Positions 25,233-34,359 of a DNA stretch of 64,000 nt are shown piece after piece. This DNA comes from an uncultured Veillonella sp. GTDB lineage: Bacteria; Bacillota; Negativicutes; Veillonellales; Veillonellaceae. The stretch spans positions 1 to 64,000 of the forward strand of contig CABSJL010000001.1 in assembly GCA_902478055.1 (NCBI GenBank), given 5' to 3'. A program made the position numbers and the translations under genes. The notes beneath the pieces were generated by a model. The model worked only from the letters and a program-made list of their open reading frames with translations, was not told the origin of the DNA and did no database searches. Numbering within the stretch: the first letter of the stretch is position 1; the number at the start of each line of letters is the position of its first letter.

Positions 25233-26504
25233 ATGTTTATAGATAGAGCGCGTGTCTTTGTTAAGGCCGGTGACGGTGGGGACGGCATGTCTAGTTTCCG
25301 CCGTGAGAAATACGTGCCAAATGGCGGCCCTAGTGGCGGCGATGGTGGTAAAGGGGCAGACGTTATATTTAAAGCGGACAAGAATATTAATACTCTTGTA
25401 GACTTTAGATATAAACGTCAGTTTAAGGCACCTGCTGGTGGTAATGGTGAAAGCTCCAACAAGCATGGTCGCGGTTCTGAGCCACTTATTATTCCAGTTC
25501 CATTGGGTACTGTAATTAAAGAAGAAGAAACAGGTAAAATTTTCTGTGACCTCGTTAACGACGGCGATACTTTTGTTATTGCTAAAGGTGGTCGTGGTGG
25601 CCGTGGTAATGCACGCTTCCAAACAAGTGCTAACCGTGCACCTACATTTGCAGAAAAGGGTGAACCTGGTGAAGAGTTTTGGTTACAACTAGAGCTTAAA
25701 GTATTGGCAGATGTTGGTCTATTAGGCTATCCATCTGTTGGTAAGTCTAGTATTTTACGTAAGGTTTCTAAAGCTCAACCAGAGGTAGCTGCTTACCACT
25801 TTACTACATTGACACCTGTACTTGGGGTAGTAACAATCTCTGGAGACCGTAGTTTTGTATTAGCCGATATTCCTGGTCTTATTGAAGGGGCTAGCGAAGG
25901 TGTTGGCTTAGGACATAACTTCTTGCGCCACGTAGAACGGACTAACATTTTAATTCACGTTCTTGATGTATCTGGTATGGAAGGTCGCGATCCAAAGGTT
26001 GATTTTGATGCTATTAATGAAGAACTTCGTAAATATTCTGAAAAATTAGCCAATAAAAAACAAATTGTTGCACTCAATAAGATTGATATGGTCTTTGATG
26101 ATACAACAATTCCTGATACAAAAAAATATTTTGAAGATAAAGGATATGAAGTATTCCTTATCAATGCATTAAGTGGTGAAGGTTTACCAGAGCTTATGGA
26201 ACGAGCTTACTACTATGTAGAAAATTATGAGCCAGAACCAGAAGCAACTGATGATACAGTAGTATACGAAGCAAAACCAGATGTAGAATTTGTTATTACA
26301 CGTGGTGATGATGCTGCATTCTATATTACCGGTAAACGTATTGAACGATTAGTGGCAATGACAAATTTAAGTGATGATCAATCTCTTCGTAGATTCCAAC
26401 GCATCTGGCGTTTTATGGAGCTCGATGCTAAATTGAAAGAAAAAGGTTGTAAAGACGGTGATGAAGTTGTGATTGGCGATCAACGCTTTACATTCCAAGA
26501 GTAG
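25233..26504 (+). CDS. obgE: Obg family GTPase
   Basis: Ribosome-assembly and stress GTPase of 423 residues in three parts: the glycine-rich Obg domain (1-157, with many GG and GGRGGRGNARF-like turns), the G domain (about 158-330: G1 GYPSVGKSS, G3 DIPGLIEGAS, G4 NKID), and the C-terminal OCT domain (about 345-415), which is typical of Firmicutes. G1 reads GYPSVGKSS where most members have G(F/Y)PNVGKST, a mild change. The start has GGAGTTAAAG upstream. It leads a run with yhbY and proBA. Confidence 0.95.
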   Translation: MFIDRARVFVKAGDGGDGMSSFRREKYVPNGGPSGGDGGKGADVIFKADKNINTLVDFRYKRQFKAPAGGNGESSNKHGRGSEPLIIPVPLGTVIKEEETGKIFCDLVNDGDTFVIAKGGRGGRGNARFQTSANRAPTFAEKGEPGEEFWLQLELKVLADVGLLGYPSVGKSSILRKVSKAQPEVAAYHFTTLTPVLGVVTISGDRSFVLADIPGLIEGASEGVGLGHNFLRHVERTNILIHVLDVSGMEGRDPKVDFDAINEELRKYSEKLANKKQIVALNKIDMVFDDTTIPDTKKYFEDKGYEVFLINALSGEGLPELMERAYYYVENYEPEPEATDDTVVYEAKPDVEFVITRGDDAAFYITGKRIERLVAMTNLSDDQSLRRFQRIWRFMELDAKLKEKGCKDGDEVVIGDQRFTFQE

Positions 26505-26512
26505 GAGTAATA

Positions 26513-26797
26513 ATGACAGGAAAACAAAAACGGTATTTACGTTCTTTGGCAGCAACAATGCCACCAGTGGTTCAAATTGGTAAAAATGGTTTAGAAAATA
26601 GTGTTATTGATAGTGCTCGCGCAGCATTAATGGCTCGTGAATTAATCAAGGTAAAATTACTCAACAATAGCCCTGAAGATAAGACGATTTTCCAAGAGTT
26701 AGCTGATATGCTTGGTGCTGAATTAGTCCAAGTTATCGGCTTTAACGGTGTATTATATAAAGCTAAAAAAGAACCTAAAATTATTCTACCTAAATAA
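26513..26797 (+). CDS. yhbY: YhbY/CRM-domain RNA-binding protein
   Basis: A 94-residue single CRM (KH-like) domain that binds pre-50S ribosomal subunits. The family core LRSLAATMPPVVQIGKNGL and the helix ARELIKVKLLNN are clear. It begins 8 bp after obg, consistent with joint work in ribosome assembly. Confidence 0.9.
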   Translation: MTGKQKRYLRSLAATMPPVVQIGKNGLENSVIDSARAALMARELIKVKLLNNSPEDKTIFQELADMLGAELVQVIGFNGVLYKAKKEPKIILPK

Positions 26798-26864
26798 ATC
26801 GTCATATTACTAACATGTATTATATGGGGGTCTACATAACCTGTTAGCCCTAGGAGGTTATTCT

Positions 26865-27986
26865 ATGCGCAGTGCTATCATCAACGCAAAAAGAATAGTA
26901 GTTAAAGTAGGCAGTAGTACGCTTTGTTATGCTAATGGTCATTTAAACCTAGAACGCATTGAACGATTAGTACGCCAACTATCAGATTTAGCTAACCAAG
27001 GTAAAGAGGTTATCCTCGTTTCTTCTGGTGCAACAGGTGCTGGACTGGCCCCTTTAGGATTTAAGGAAAAACCTAGAGACCTTGTATTAAAACAAGCTGC
27101 TGCAGCAGTAGGACAAGGCATCCTTATTCATATGTATGAGCGTATGTTTCGTGAATATGGTCGTACAGTAGGTCAAATTCTTTTAACAAAAGAAGATAGT
27201 ACTGGTCGTCATAGTTATCTTAATTTACGTAATACATTACATACGTTATTGCAACTCAATGTTATTCCTATCATTAATGAAAATGACGTGGTTGCCATTG
27301 AAGAATTTAAAATCGGAGATAATGATACTTTATCTGCTACCGTAGCAGGTATTGTAGATGCTGATTTGCTCATTATTTTGTCTGATATTGAAGGATTATA
27401 TACAGCTAATCCAGCTACTCATCCAGATGCTACATTAATAGAAACAGTTTCTGAAATTACTGATGAAACCTATGCTATTGCAGGTGGAGCAGGATCTAAC
27501 ATGGGTACTGGTGGTATGTATACTAAAATTAAAGCGGCTCATATGGCTACAAACTCAGGCGTACCGATGGTAATCACATCTGGTGAAGTGGAAGATTCTG
27601 TTCGTCGTGTATGTAAGGGCGAACAAATTGGTACTCTCTTTGAAGCGCATGATGCTGGGCTATCAGGTAAACATCATTGGCTTGCCTTTGGTAAACGATT
27701 GAAAGGGTCAATCACTATTGATGATGGTTGTGCACGTGCTGTATTAGATAAAGGGGCAAGCATTTTACCAGCTGGTATTATTGATGTAGATGGTTCATTT
27801 GGACCTGGTGATACAATTTCTATTTATCATGATGGTAAAGAAATTGGCCGTGGACTTATCAACTATGGCATCGAAGATATGAAGGCCATTAAAGGTCATA
27901 ATACAAATGATATAGCTCAAATTTTAGGTATTAATACAACCTATGATGAAGCAGTACATCGTAATAATCTAGTTTTATTACATTGA
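26865..27986 (+). CDS. proB: Glutamate 5-kinase
   Basis: First enzyme of proline synthesis from glutamate. The amino-acid-kinase domain covers about residues 1-255 (KRIVVKVGSSTLC, VILVSSGATGAGL, INENDVVAIEE, GDNDTLSATVAG), and a C-terminal PUA domain covers about 280-360 (GSITIDDGCARAVLDKGASILPAGI-like). Length (373) is standard. AGGAGG precedes the ATG. proA follows after 9 bp. The kinase domain normally carries the proline feedback site. Confidence 0.96.
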   Translation: MRSAIINAKRIVVKVGSSTLCYANGHLNLERIERLVRQLSDLANQGKEVILVSSGATGAGLAPLGFKEKPRDLVLKQAAAAVGQGILIHMYERMFREYGRTVGQILLTKEDSTGRHSYLNLRNTLHTLLQLNVIPIINENDVVAIEEFKIGDNDTLSATVAGIVDADLLIILSDIEGLYTANPATHPDATLIETVSEITDETYAIAGGAGSNMGTGGMYTKIKAAHMATNSGVPMVITSGEVEDSVRRVCKGEQIGTLFEAHDAGLSGKHHWLAFGKRLKGSITIDDGCARAVLDKGASILPAGIIDVDGSFGPGDTISIYHDGKEIGRGLINYGIEDMKAIKGHNTNDIAQILGINTTYDEAVHRNNLVLLH

Positions 27987-27995
27987 GGATATCCT

Positions 27996-29255
27996 ATGAA
28001 CCAGTATGAAGAAATTTGTAAAGATATGGGTCAAAGAGCTAAAGCGGCATCCTTTGAATTAGCTCAAATTGATCAAGGTACATTAGATTCTGCATTATTA
28101 GCAATCGCTGATGCTGTAGAAGCACAAGCCGATGAAATTATGGCTGCTAATCAGTTAGACTTAGATAAATCTGGTGATTATAATGTGCCTCAAACCATGA
28201 TAGATCGACTAACATTGACACCTAGCCGTATTTCTCAAATGGCAGAAGGTGTTCGTCAAGTAGCTGCTCTTGAAAGTCCAGTAGGTTCGGTAATAGAAAC
28301 AATTACACGGCCTAACGGTTTGACTATTGAAAAAAGAGCGGTACCTTTTGGTGTTATTGGCATTATTTTTGAGGCTCGTCCAAATGTAACAATTGATGCT
28401 GGTGTGCTTTGTTTAAAAACATCGAATGCTACGATACTGCGAGGTGGTAAGGAGGCATTCCATACCAACCAAATTATCGTGACTATTATGCGTAATACCT
28501 TAGAATCTTTAGGTATTACGCCAGATGCTATTCAACTTGTGGAAGTTCTTGATCGGGATATGGTTGGTGTATTATTGCACCAACGTGAATATATTGATGT
28601 CATCATTCCTCGTGGTGGAGCTGGACTGATTCGTCGTGTTGTAGAGGAAAGTAGTATTCCTGTTATTGAAACCGGTAGTGGTGTGTGTCATACATATATA
28701 GATGAATATGCGAATCTCGATATGGCATTAGAAATTGCAATCAATGCAAAGGTACAACGTCCGTCTGTATGTAACTCTATGGAAACATTGCTAGTACACC
28801 AAGCGGTGGCTGGTGAGTTTTTACCACGTCTTGATGAGGTTCTACAAGAATATGGCGTCCGAATTCACGGTGATACAGCTGTGGCTCAATATATGGAGAA
28901 TACAATTCCTTTAACAGAGGCTTCCTTCCATACTGAATATAACGATATGGACTTAAATGTACGTATTGTTGAAAATCTTGAAGAAGCCATTAATCATGTT
29001 AATTGTTATTCTACACATCATTCAGAGGCTATCGTAACAGATGAACCGATGCGTGCAAGAGTATTCATGAACTTAGTAGATTGTTCTACTGTGTATCATA
29101 ATACTTCTACGCGTTTTACTGATGGTTTTGAATTTGGTTTTGGTGCTGAAATCGGTATTAGTACTCAAAAGCTCCATGCTCGTGGGCCAATGGGATTACA
29201 AGCACTAACATCATATAAATACTTTGTATTTGGAGAAGGCCAAGTTCGAAAGTGA
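27996..29255 (+). CDS. proA: Glutamate-5-semialdehyde dehydrogenase
   Basis: Second step of proline synthesis: reduces gamma-glutamyl phosphate with NADPH. The aldehyde dehydrogenase fold is shown by FGVIGIIFEARPNVTIDA and LRGGKEA, with the catalytic Cys in QRPSVCNSMETL and the GFGAEIGISTQKLHARGPMGL C-terminal block. Length (419) is normal. The stop overlaps the start of a small membrane-protein gene (GTGA). Confidence 0.96.
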   Translation: MNQYEEICKDMGQRAKAASFELAQIDQGTLDSALLAIADAVEAQADEIMAANQLDLDKSGDYNVPQTMIDRLTLTPSRISQMAEGVRQVAALESPVGSVIETITRPNGLTIEKRAVPFGVIGIIFEARPNVTIDAGVLCLKTSNATILRGGKEAFHTNQIIVTIMRNTLESLGITPDAIQLVEVLDRDMVGVLLHQREYIDVIIPRGGAGLIRRVVEESSIPVIETGSGVCHTYIDEYANLDMALEIAINAKVQRPSVCNSMETLLVHQAVAGEFLPRLDEVLQEYGVRIHGDTAVAQYMENTIPLTEASFHTEYNDMDLNVRIVENLEEAINHVNCYSTHHSEAIVTDEPMRARVFMNLVDCSTVYHNTSTRFTDGFEFGFGAEIGISTQKLHARGPMGLQALTSYKYFVFGEGQVRK

Positions 29256-29401
29256 AGACAGTATATTACTTAATAAGGGCATACTACAGATATATTCAGA
29301 CCCCAAAAGGTCGATACGAATGGATATCCTATGGAAAAGCACTGCTCTTATTTATCATTATTTGTGTCATTGTCATTAAGGGTGTGACATTATTATGGTA
29401 G
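29252..29401 (+). CDS. Small single-span membrane protein, 49 residues
   Basis: A frame between proA and nadD reading MKTVYYLIRAYYRYI...WISYGKALLLFIIICVIVIKGVTLLW. It starts at GTG 29252, overlapping the proA stop by 4 bp, and ends at TAG 29401, overlapping the nadD start by 7 bp. GGAGAAGG lies 12 bp upstream. The N-terminal 27 residues are basic and aromatic and the rest is one membrane helix, so the protein would have its N-terminus in the cytoplasm. I recognise no family. The exact fit between two overlapping neighbours supports a real gene. Confidence 0.6.
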   Translation: MKTVYYLIRAYYRYIQTPKGRYEWISYGKALLLFIIICVIVIKGVTLLW

Positions 29402-30009
29402 AGAAACGTCGTATAGGTATCATAGGTGGAACATTTAATCCTATCCATTTAGGGCATCTAATGATTGCTGAGGTGGCTTGTGAAAGTTTTAACCTTGAGA
29501 AGGTTATTTTCGTGCCAGCACGGATACCACCTCATAAGCAACATGATGTAATAGATAGTCATCATCGATATGCTATGACAGCAGCAGCCGTGTCAGATAA
29601 TCCAAATTTTGAAATTTCTGATGTAGAGATGAGTCGTGAAGGCCCTTCGTATACAGTTGATACGATTCAACATTTTAAGATGCTCTATGGACCAAATGTT
29701 GAATTTTACTTTATAGCGGGAACGGATACAATTCGTGCGTTGCCAACGTGGAAATTTATTGAGGAATTATTAGATGAGGTCCACTTTATTGGTGCTACAA
29801 GACCTGATGGATCTAGTGCAATTGATGAAACATTAGATATTTTAGGACCAAAAGCACGAGAAAAAATACATCTTATGGAGGTTCCTGAGATGAAATTATC
29901 TGCTACGTATTTGCGAGAGCGGTTACGTTCTGGAAAAACTGTTCGGTACATGTTGCCTAAATGTGTAGTGGAGTATATAGAAGAAAACCATATTTATGGG
30001 AAGGAATAA
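29395..30009 (+). CDS. nadD: Nicotinate-nucleotide adenylyltransferase
   Basis: Adenylates nicotinate mononucleotide in NAD synthesis. The nucleotidyltransferase signature GGTFNPIHLGHL (residues about 10-21) and the C-terminal motif LSATYLRERL (about 167-176) are intact; length 204 is normal. It starts within the small membrane-protein frame and is followed 3 bp later by yqeK, the usual partner in Firmicutes. Confidence 0.95.
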   Translation: MVEKRRIGIIGGTFNPIHLGHLMIAEVACESFNLEKVIFVPARIPPHKQHDVIDSHHRYAMTAAAVSDNPNFEISDVEMSREGPSYTVDTIQHFKMLYGPNVEFYFIAGTDTIRALPTWKFIEELLDEVHFIGATRPDGSSAIDETLDILGPKAREKIHLMEVPEMKLSATYLRERLRSGKTVRYMLPKCVVEYIEENHIYGKE

Positions 30010-30012
30010 AGG

Positions 30013-30582
30013 ATGTTATCATTTGATGAAATACAAGTTAGCGTGAGTCAATGGTTGAGTAAAAAACGTTTTAAGCATACTCTTGGCGTTGTTGAATCAG
30101 CCACTCATTTAGCTGAACTTTATGGCGTTGATGTGGAAAAGGCTAGATTAGCTGCATTGTTGCATGATTGTGCAAAGGAGCTTTCGCTGAAGGAAATGCA
30201 AAAGCTAGTTAGTGCTGAATCCTATGAGGCTGACCAAGAATTATTAAGCAATGGTAATCTTTTACATGGACTAGCCGGTATGATTCGTGCTAAACAAGAA
30301 TTTTCCATATCTGATGCTGATGTTTTGGAAGCCATTAGGGTTCATACGACTGGTAAGGTACATATGTCTAAACTAGATAAAGTTATATTCTTAGCAGACT
30401 ATATAGAACCTAATCGAGATTTTCCAGGTGTTGATGAATTGCGTAAAGTGGCGGATCAAAATTTAGATAAAGCTGTATTGCTTGGTTTTGATAACACTAT
30501 TATTCATCTTATTGAGCAAAAACAATCTATTTATTCTTTGACCATTCTTGGTCGTAATGATGTGTTACAATCTTGTAAATAA
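30013..30582 (+). CDS. yqeK: YqeK-type HD phosphohydrolase (Ap4A hydrolase)
   Basis: HD-domain protein of 189 residues. The family hydrolyses diadenosine tetraphosphate symmetrically to ADP. Metal motifs: a leading His in RFKHTLGV, the HD pair in LLHDCAKELS, HTTGK, and the aspartate in LADYIEPNR. Directly follows nadD. Confidence 0.9.
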   Translation: MLSFDEIQVSVSQWLSKKRFKHTLGVVESATHLAELYGVDVEKARLAALLHDCAKELSLKEMQKLVSAESYEADQELLSNGNLLHGLAGMIRAKQEFSISDADVLEAIRVHTTGKVHMSKLDKVIFLADYIEPNRDFPGVDELRKVADQNLDKAVLLGFDNTIIHLIEQKQSIYSLTILGRNDVLQSCK

Positions 30583-30594
30583 TGGAGTTTATAT

Positions 30595-31716
30595 ATGGAA
30601 GAACGTGAACGAGCAAGAGCTCGCCGTCGAAGAAGAAGACGTCAACAAAAGTCATCTGTTAAATGGCCTAGAATTATATTAGCTATTATTGTAGTAGTAG
30701 CATTACTTGGCGGTATAGGATACGGTCTATATACTGGCGTATCTTATGCATATAGAGCTATTGTAGGTACTACTGAATCAACTGATGCATCTGGAGATAA
30801 TGGAAATAAACAAGATGGTAATACGGTATCTGTAGAGCAAAAAGGCTTAGACAAACCATTATATATTCTTGTTGTCGGTACTGATGATAATAATCCCAGT
30901 CAAAGTGATAGCTTATTCTTGTTATCTATTAATTTAGATCAAAAGACTATGGATGTTATTGGCATACCTAGTAATAGTAAAATTGATAACAGAGATCAGA
31001 CTGATGCAACAATGCTCAATAGCATCTATGAAAAAGGTGGTATTGATTTAACAAAAGCTGTTATTGAAGATATGTTCCATATTTCAATACCATATTATGT
31101 TGTAGTGAACCAAAATGCTTTCAAAAAAACGAATGATGTATTAGGAAATCAACAAATCTATGTAGAACAAACTATGGAACACGTGGATGCAGACGGAAAT
31201 AAAGATATAGATTTGCAACGAGGTTATCAAACATTAGATAGTGATAAAGCATTGGCTTATTTACGATATTCTGATCCAAAACATGATACATTTACACGTG
31301 TACAACGACAAGAACGCTTTTTAAAACTATGGGTAGAAGAAGAGCATAATGCATTCTTCTTAACAAATGCATGGCATATTTGGCGAATTTGGGATCATTA
31401 TGATAGCAATATTTCTACATTAGATGCTATTAAGCTTGTGTATAATGCTAGCAAAATCAATAAGGAAGAAATCCATTTCTACATTCTTCCTGGCGAAAAA
31501 GAGCTAGTAGGAGATATGACATATTGGAAGGTAAATCCTACTGAAGCACAACGATTAGTAGGCATTACGATGGGAAATTTACCAGCTAATGAAATGACAC
31601 AATTTGTAACAGCTCCAACTAATAGTACAGCCAAGGTTGCACCAGAATCGGAACATAATGGCGGGACTATTACAAAGCCAACAGAACCTGGTGATGAGAG
31701 TAGTAAAAAACGGTAA
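30595..31716 (+). CDS. LytR-CpsA-Psr (LCP) family protein, divergent
   Basis: A 373-residue single-span protein: an arginine-dense cytoplasmic start (residues 4-16), one membrane helix (about 26-48), then an LCP domain (about 85-300). LCP enzymes attach polymers to peptidoglycan. The fold is recognisable (YILVVGTDDNN, SLFLLSINLDQKTMDVIGIP, ALAYLRYSD, RVQRQERFLK). Several residues of the usual active site differ: the RSDT block reads QSDS (103-106), the PRDT block reads PSNS, and the first RxR reads RYS. Catalysis on lipid-linked substrate may be altered or lost. It is followed 12 bp later by rsfS. Confidence 0.75.
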   Translation: MEERERARARRRRRRRQQKSSVKWPRIILAIIVVVALLGGIGYGLYTGVSYAYRAIVGTTESTDASGDNGNKQDGNTVSVEQKGLDKPLYILVVGTDDNNPSQSDSLFLLSINLDQKTMDVIGIPSNSKIDNRDQTDATMLNSIYEKGGIDLTKAVIEDMFHISIPYYVVVNQNAFKKTNDVLGNQQIYVEQTMEHVDADGNKDIDLQRGYQTLDSDKALAYLRYSDPKHDTFTRVQRQERFLKLWVEEEHNAFFLTNAWHIWRIWDHYDSNISTLDAIKLVYNASKINKEEIHFYILPGEKELVGDMTYWKVNPTEAQRLVGITMGNLPANEMTQFVTAPTNSTAKVAPESEHNGGTITKPTEPGDESSKKR

Positions 31717-31728
31717 AAGGGGAATAGT

Positions 31729-32091
31729 ATGAAAAATAAAGAAGAAATTAAAGAAATCGTATTACAATTAGCACAAGCTGCTTTCGATAAAAAAGGTAGA
31801 GATATTGAAATCCTCGATTTAGAAGGTGTATCTATGTTAGGTGATTACTTCCTAATTGCTAGTGCGAACAATATCAAGCAATCTCAAAGTATTGCTGATG
31901 AAATGGAAGATAAAGCAGCAGAATTGGGCATGACAGTCAACCACAGAGAAGGTTACCGTGAAGGGGAATGGATTTTACTTGATTTTGGCGATGTTATTTG
32001 TCATGTCTTTGGTGGTGATGAATTGCGCGAATTCTACGGTTTAGAAGAATTGTGGAATGATGCAGTTCGAGTTCCATTTGAAGGAGTATAA
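31729..32091 (+). CDS. rsfS: Ribosome silencing factor RsfS
   Basis: A 120-residue Iojap-family protein that binds ribosomal protein L14 and blocks subunit joining in starvation. Core motifs: SMLGDYFLIASANNIKQSQSIADEM and the GEWILLDFGDVICHVF block, both standard. Follows nadD-yqeK-LCP, the usual arrangement. Confidence 0.95.
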   Translation: MKNKEEIKEIVLQLAQAAFDKKGRDIEILDLEGVSMLGDYFLIASANNIKQSQSIADEMEDKAAELGMTVNHREGYREGEWILLDFGDVICHVFGGDELREFYGLEELWNDAVRVPFEGV

Positions 32092-32092
32092 T

Positions 32093-33001
32093 ATGGCTAC
32101 AGAATTGTTGGAAAATACAATTGCCACATTAAAAGTATTGCGTACTAGTGACCAAGGGGCCTTTCTAGATGGTCAAACAGGCAATACAAATGATGATATT
32201 TTGCTTCATAAGGATCAACAAACATCTCCAGTTGCTATTGGTGATGAGGTAGAGGTATTTTTATATCGCGATCCAAAAGGACGTTTAACTGCTTCTATGC
32301 GTTTACCTGCGATGAAGGTAGGTCAAATTGGCTATGTTGAGGTAATCAACACTACAAACTTTGGCTGCTTCGTTGAGGTTGGCACTGAGCGTGGTATCTT
32401 TATGCCACATGCTGAGATGCGTGGACGTCCTCAAGTTGGTGAAAAGGTTTGGGTTCGCCTATATACTGATAAATCTGGTCGATTTGCAGTATCTATGGAT
32501 GTAGATGATGAAATGCGTCGTGCTTCTAAGGCCGCTACAGAGGCTAAGGTAGGACAACTAGTTAAGGGTGCTATTTATAACTTAACTAGTGATGGGGCAT
32601 TCTTTATTACTCCAGAACGATGGATAGCCTTTTTACATCGCTCAGAAATGACGAGAAAACTAAAGGTTGGGGAGATGGTTGAAGGTCGCGTTACCTTTAA
32701 ACGTGATGATGGCCGAATTAATGTATCTATGCGCCCTACCAAGGAAAAGGCCCTCATATCTGATGGAGATATTATTATGGAATATCTTCTTAACCGTGGT
32801 GGTAAGATGCCGTATAGTGATGAATCTTCTGCTATGTTGATTAAAGATAAGTTTAACATCAGCAAAGCCGCGTTTAAACGTGCTTTAGGGCATTTGATGA
32901 AAGAGAAAAAGATTGTTCAAGATGATGGTTGGACATTATTAACTGAAATAGGACGTCAATGGACACCTCCTGTTAGTAATGAATCACAAGAAGAGGAATA
33001 A
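32093..33001 (+). CDS. cvfB: CvfB-like S1 RNA-binding protein
   Basis: A 302-residue protein with S1-like OB folds (about residues 5-60, 70-130 and 145-210) and a C-terminal winged-helix segment (about 220-290), the layout of CvfB, an RNA-binding regulator of virulence genes in staphylococci. The start is ATG 32093 with GGAG 7 bp upstream; the longer frame from 32057 runs inside rsfS. It begins 1 bp after rsfS. The RNA targets are unknown here. Confidence 0.85.
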   Translation: MATELLENTIATLKVLRTSDQGAFLDGQTGNTNDDILLHKDQQTSPVAIGDEVEVFLYRDPKGRLTASMRLPAMKVGQIGYVEVINTTNFGCFVEVGTERGIFMPHAEMRGRPQVGEKVWVRLYTDKSGRFAVSMDVDDEMRRASKAATEAKVGQLVKGAIYNLTSDGAFFITPERWIAFLHRSEMTRKLKVGEMVEGRVTFKRDDGRINVSMRPTKEKALISDGDIIMEYLLNRGGKMPYSDESSAMLIKDKFNISKAAFKRALGHLMKEKKIVQDDGWTLLTEIGRQWTPPVSNESQEEE

Positions 33002-33006
33002 AGACG

Positions 33007-34347
33007 ATGAAAATTGTCATTGTAGGTGCTGGTAAGGTTGGCTATTCCTTGGCACAACGCCTGATACAAGATGATCATGATGTGTACGTTATCGATCGGT
33101 CATCAGAACGCATACAAAATCTTGAAAATACCTTAGATGTTAGCCTTGTTCAAGGTAACGGCAGTGATATACAATTGCTCAATGAAATCGGTATGGAAGA
33201 TGTAGGAATGTTTATTGCTGTTACCGATTCTGATGAAGTAAATATGCTATCCTGTGCTGTAGCTAAGATTACAGGTGTTCCTACAACGATTGCTCGTGTT
33301 CGGGATAATACTGTAGCAGAACATATGGATGATGAGATGCGTGCCAAATTAGGCGTAGATTTGTTCATTAATCCTGAAATGGTTACGGCTCAAGAGCTTT
33401 TACAAATTTTAGAAACGCCTTCAGCTATTGATGTTGAGGACTTTGGTCAAGGCGCTGTGCGCCTCATGGAATTTAAGATTACAGATGATATTCCATTAAT
33501 CGGAAAACCTTTAAAAGAAATACAATTCCCTGAAGGTGTTTTACTAGTAGGTGTTTTACGCTATGGTGAAATGATTATTCCTCATGGTGAAAGTATTCTA
33601 CAGCCTGATGATAGTGTATTCTTCTTAGGCTTGAAAGACGCCGTTGAAGAGGTAGAAAGTCTTTGGTTCCATAATCATAATACATTCTATAAAAGAGCTG
33701 TTATCATTGGAGCTGGCCTTTTAGGTAGAAATTTAACGGTCCTTTTGGAGCAAGCTGGATTTTCGGTTAAAGTTATTGAAAAGAATTTTGACCGTTGTGA
33801 ACAGCTAGCAAACCTTGTGGATAAGACAATTGTTATTAATGGGGATGCTACGGATTTCGATCTCTTAGAAGCAGAAGAGATTGCTGATAGTGATGTTATC
33901 ATTGCACTTACGGATGATGACAAGCTTAACTTGTTAGTCGCTCTTGTAGGCAAACATATGGGGATCCCTAAGACTGTAGTACGTGTAGGGCGACCTGAAT
34001 ACATTATGCTTATGGAACAAGTAGGCATTGATGTCGTATTCTCTCCACGTTTATTTACAGCTAGTCAAATTTTACGTTTTGTTCGAAGCGGAGAAGGTGT
34101 TTTATCAATCTCTACCTTTGAAGGTGGGAAAGCGGAATCTATTGAGGTTGCTATTACAAGTGAATCACCTGTAGCCGGTAAACAATTGAAAGATATACGT
34201 TTACCAGGGAAGGCTTTAGTAGGTGTTATTTTGCGTGGTGATGAAGCCATTGTGCCACGTGGTAATACTGAGATTTTAGATGGAGATCACATTGTTCTCT
34301 TTGCGTTACCTGAATCAGTAAGTAAATTACTTAAATATCTAACCTAG
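33007..34347 (+). CDS. trkA: Trk potassium uptake NAD-binding protein TrkA
   Basis: Cytoplasmic gating subunit for the TrkH potassium channel. Its 446 residues hold two RCK units, each a Rossmann domain plus a C-terminal ligand domain: GAGKVGYSLAQ near residues 6-16 and GAGLLGRNL near 235-243. NAD(H) or ATP binding to these domains sets channel opening. It lies 12 bp before trkH. Confidence 0.95.
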   Translation: MKIVIVGAGKVGYSLAQRLIQDDHDVYVIDRSSERIQNLENTLDVSLVQGNGSDIQLLNEIGMEDVGMFIAVTDSDEVNMLSCAVAKITGVPTTIARVRDNTVAEHMDDEMRAKLGVDLFINPEMVTAQELLQILETPSAIDVEDFGQGAVRLMEFKITDDIPLIGKPLKEIQFPEGVLLVGVLRYGEMIIPHGESILQPDDSVFFLGLKDAVEEVESLWFHNHNTFYKRAVIIGAGLLGRNLTVLLEQAGFSVKVIEKNFDRCEQLANLVDKTIVINGDATDFDLLEAEEIADSDVIIALTDDDKLNLLVALVGKHMGIPKTVVRVGRPEYIMLMEQVGIDVVFSPRLFTASQILRFVRSGEGVLSISTFEGGKAESIEVAITSESPVAGKQLKDIRLPGKALVGVILRGDEAIVPRGNTEILDGDHIVLFALPESVSKLLKYLT

Positions 34348-34359
34348 TTTGGAGGGACT

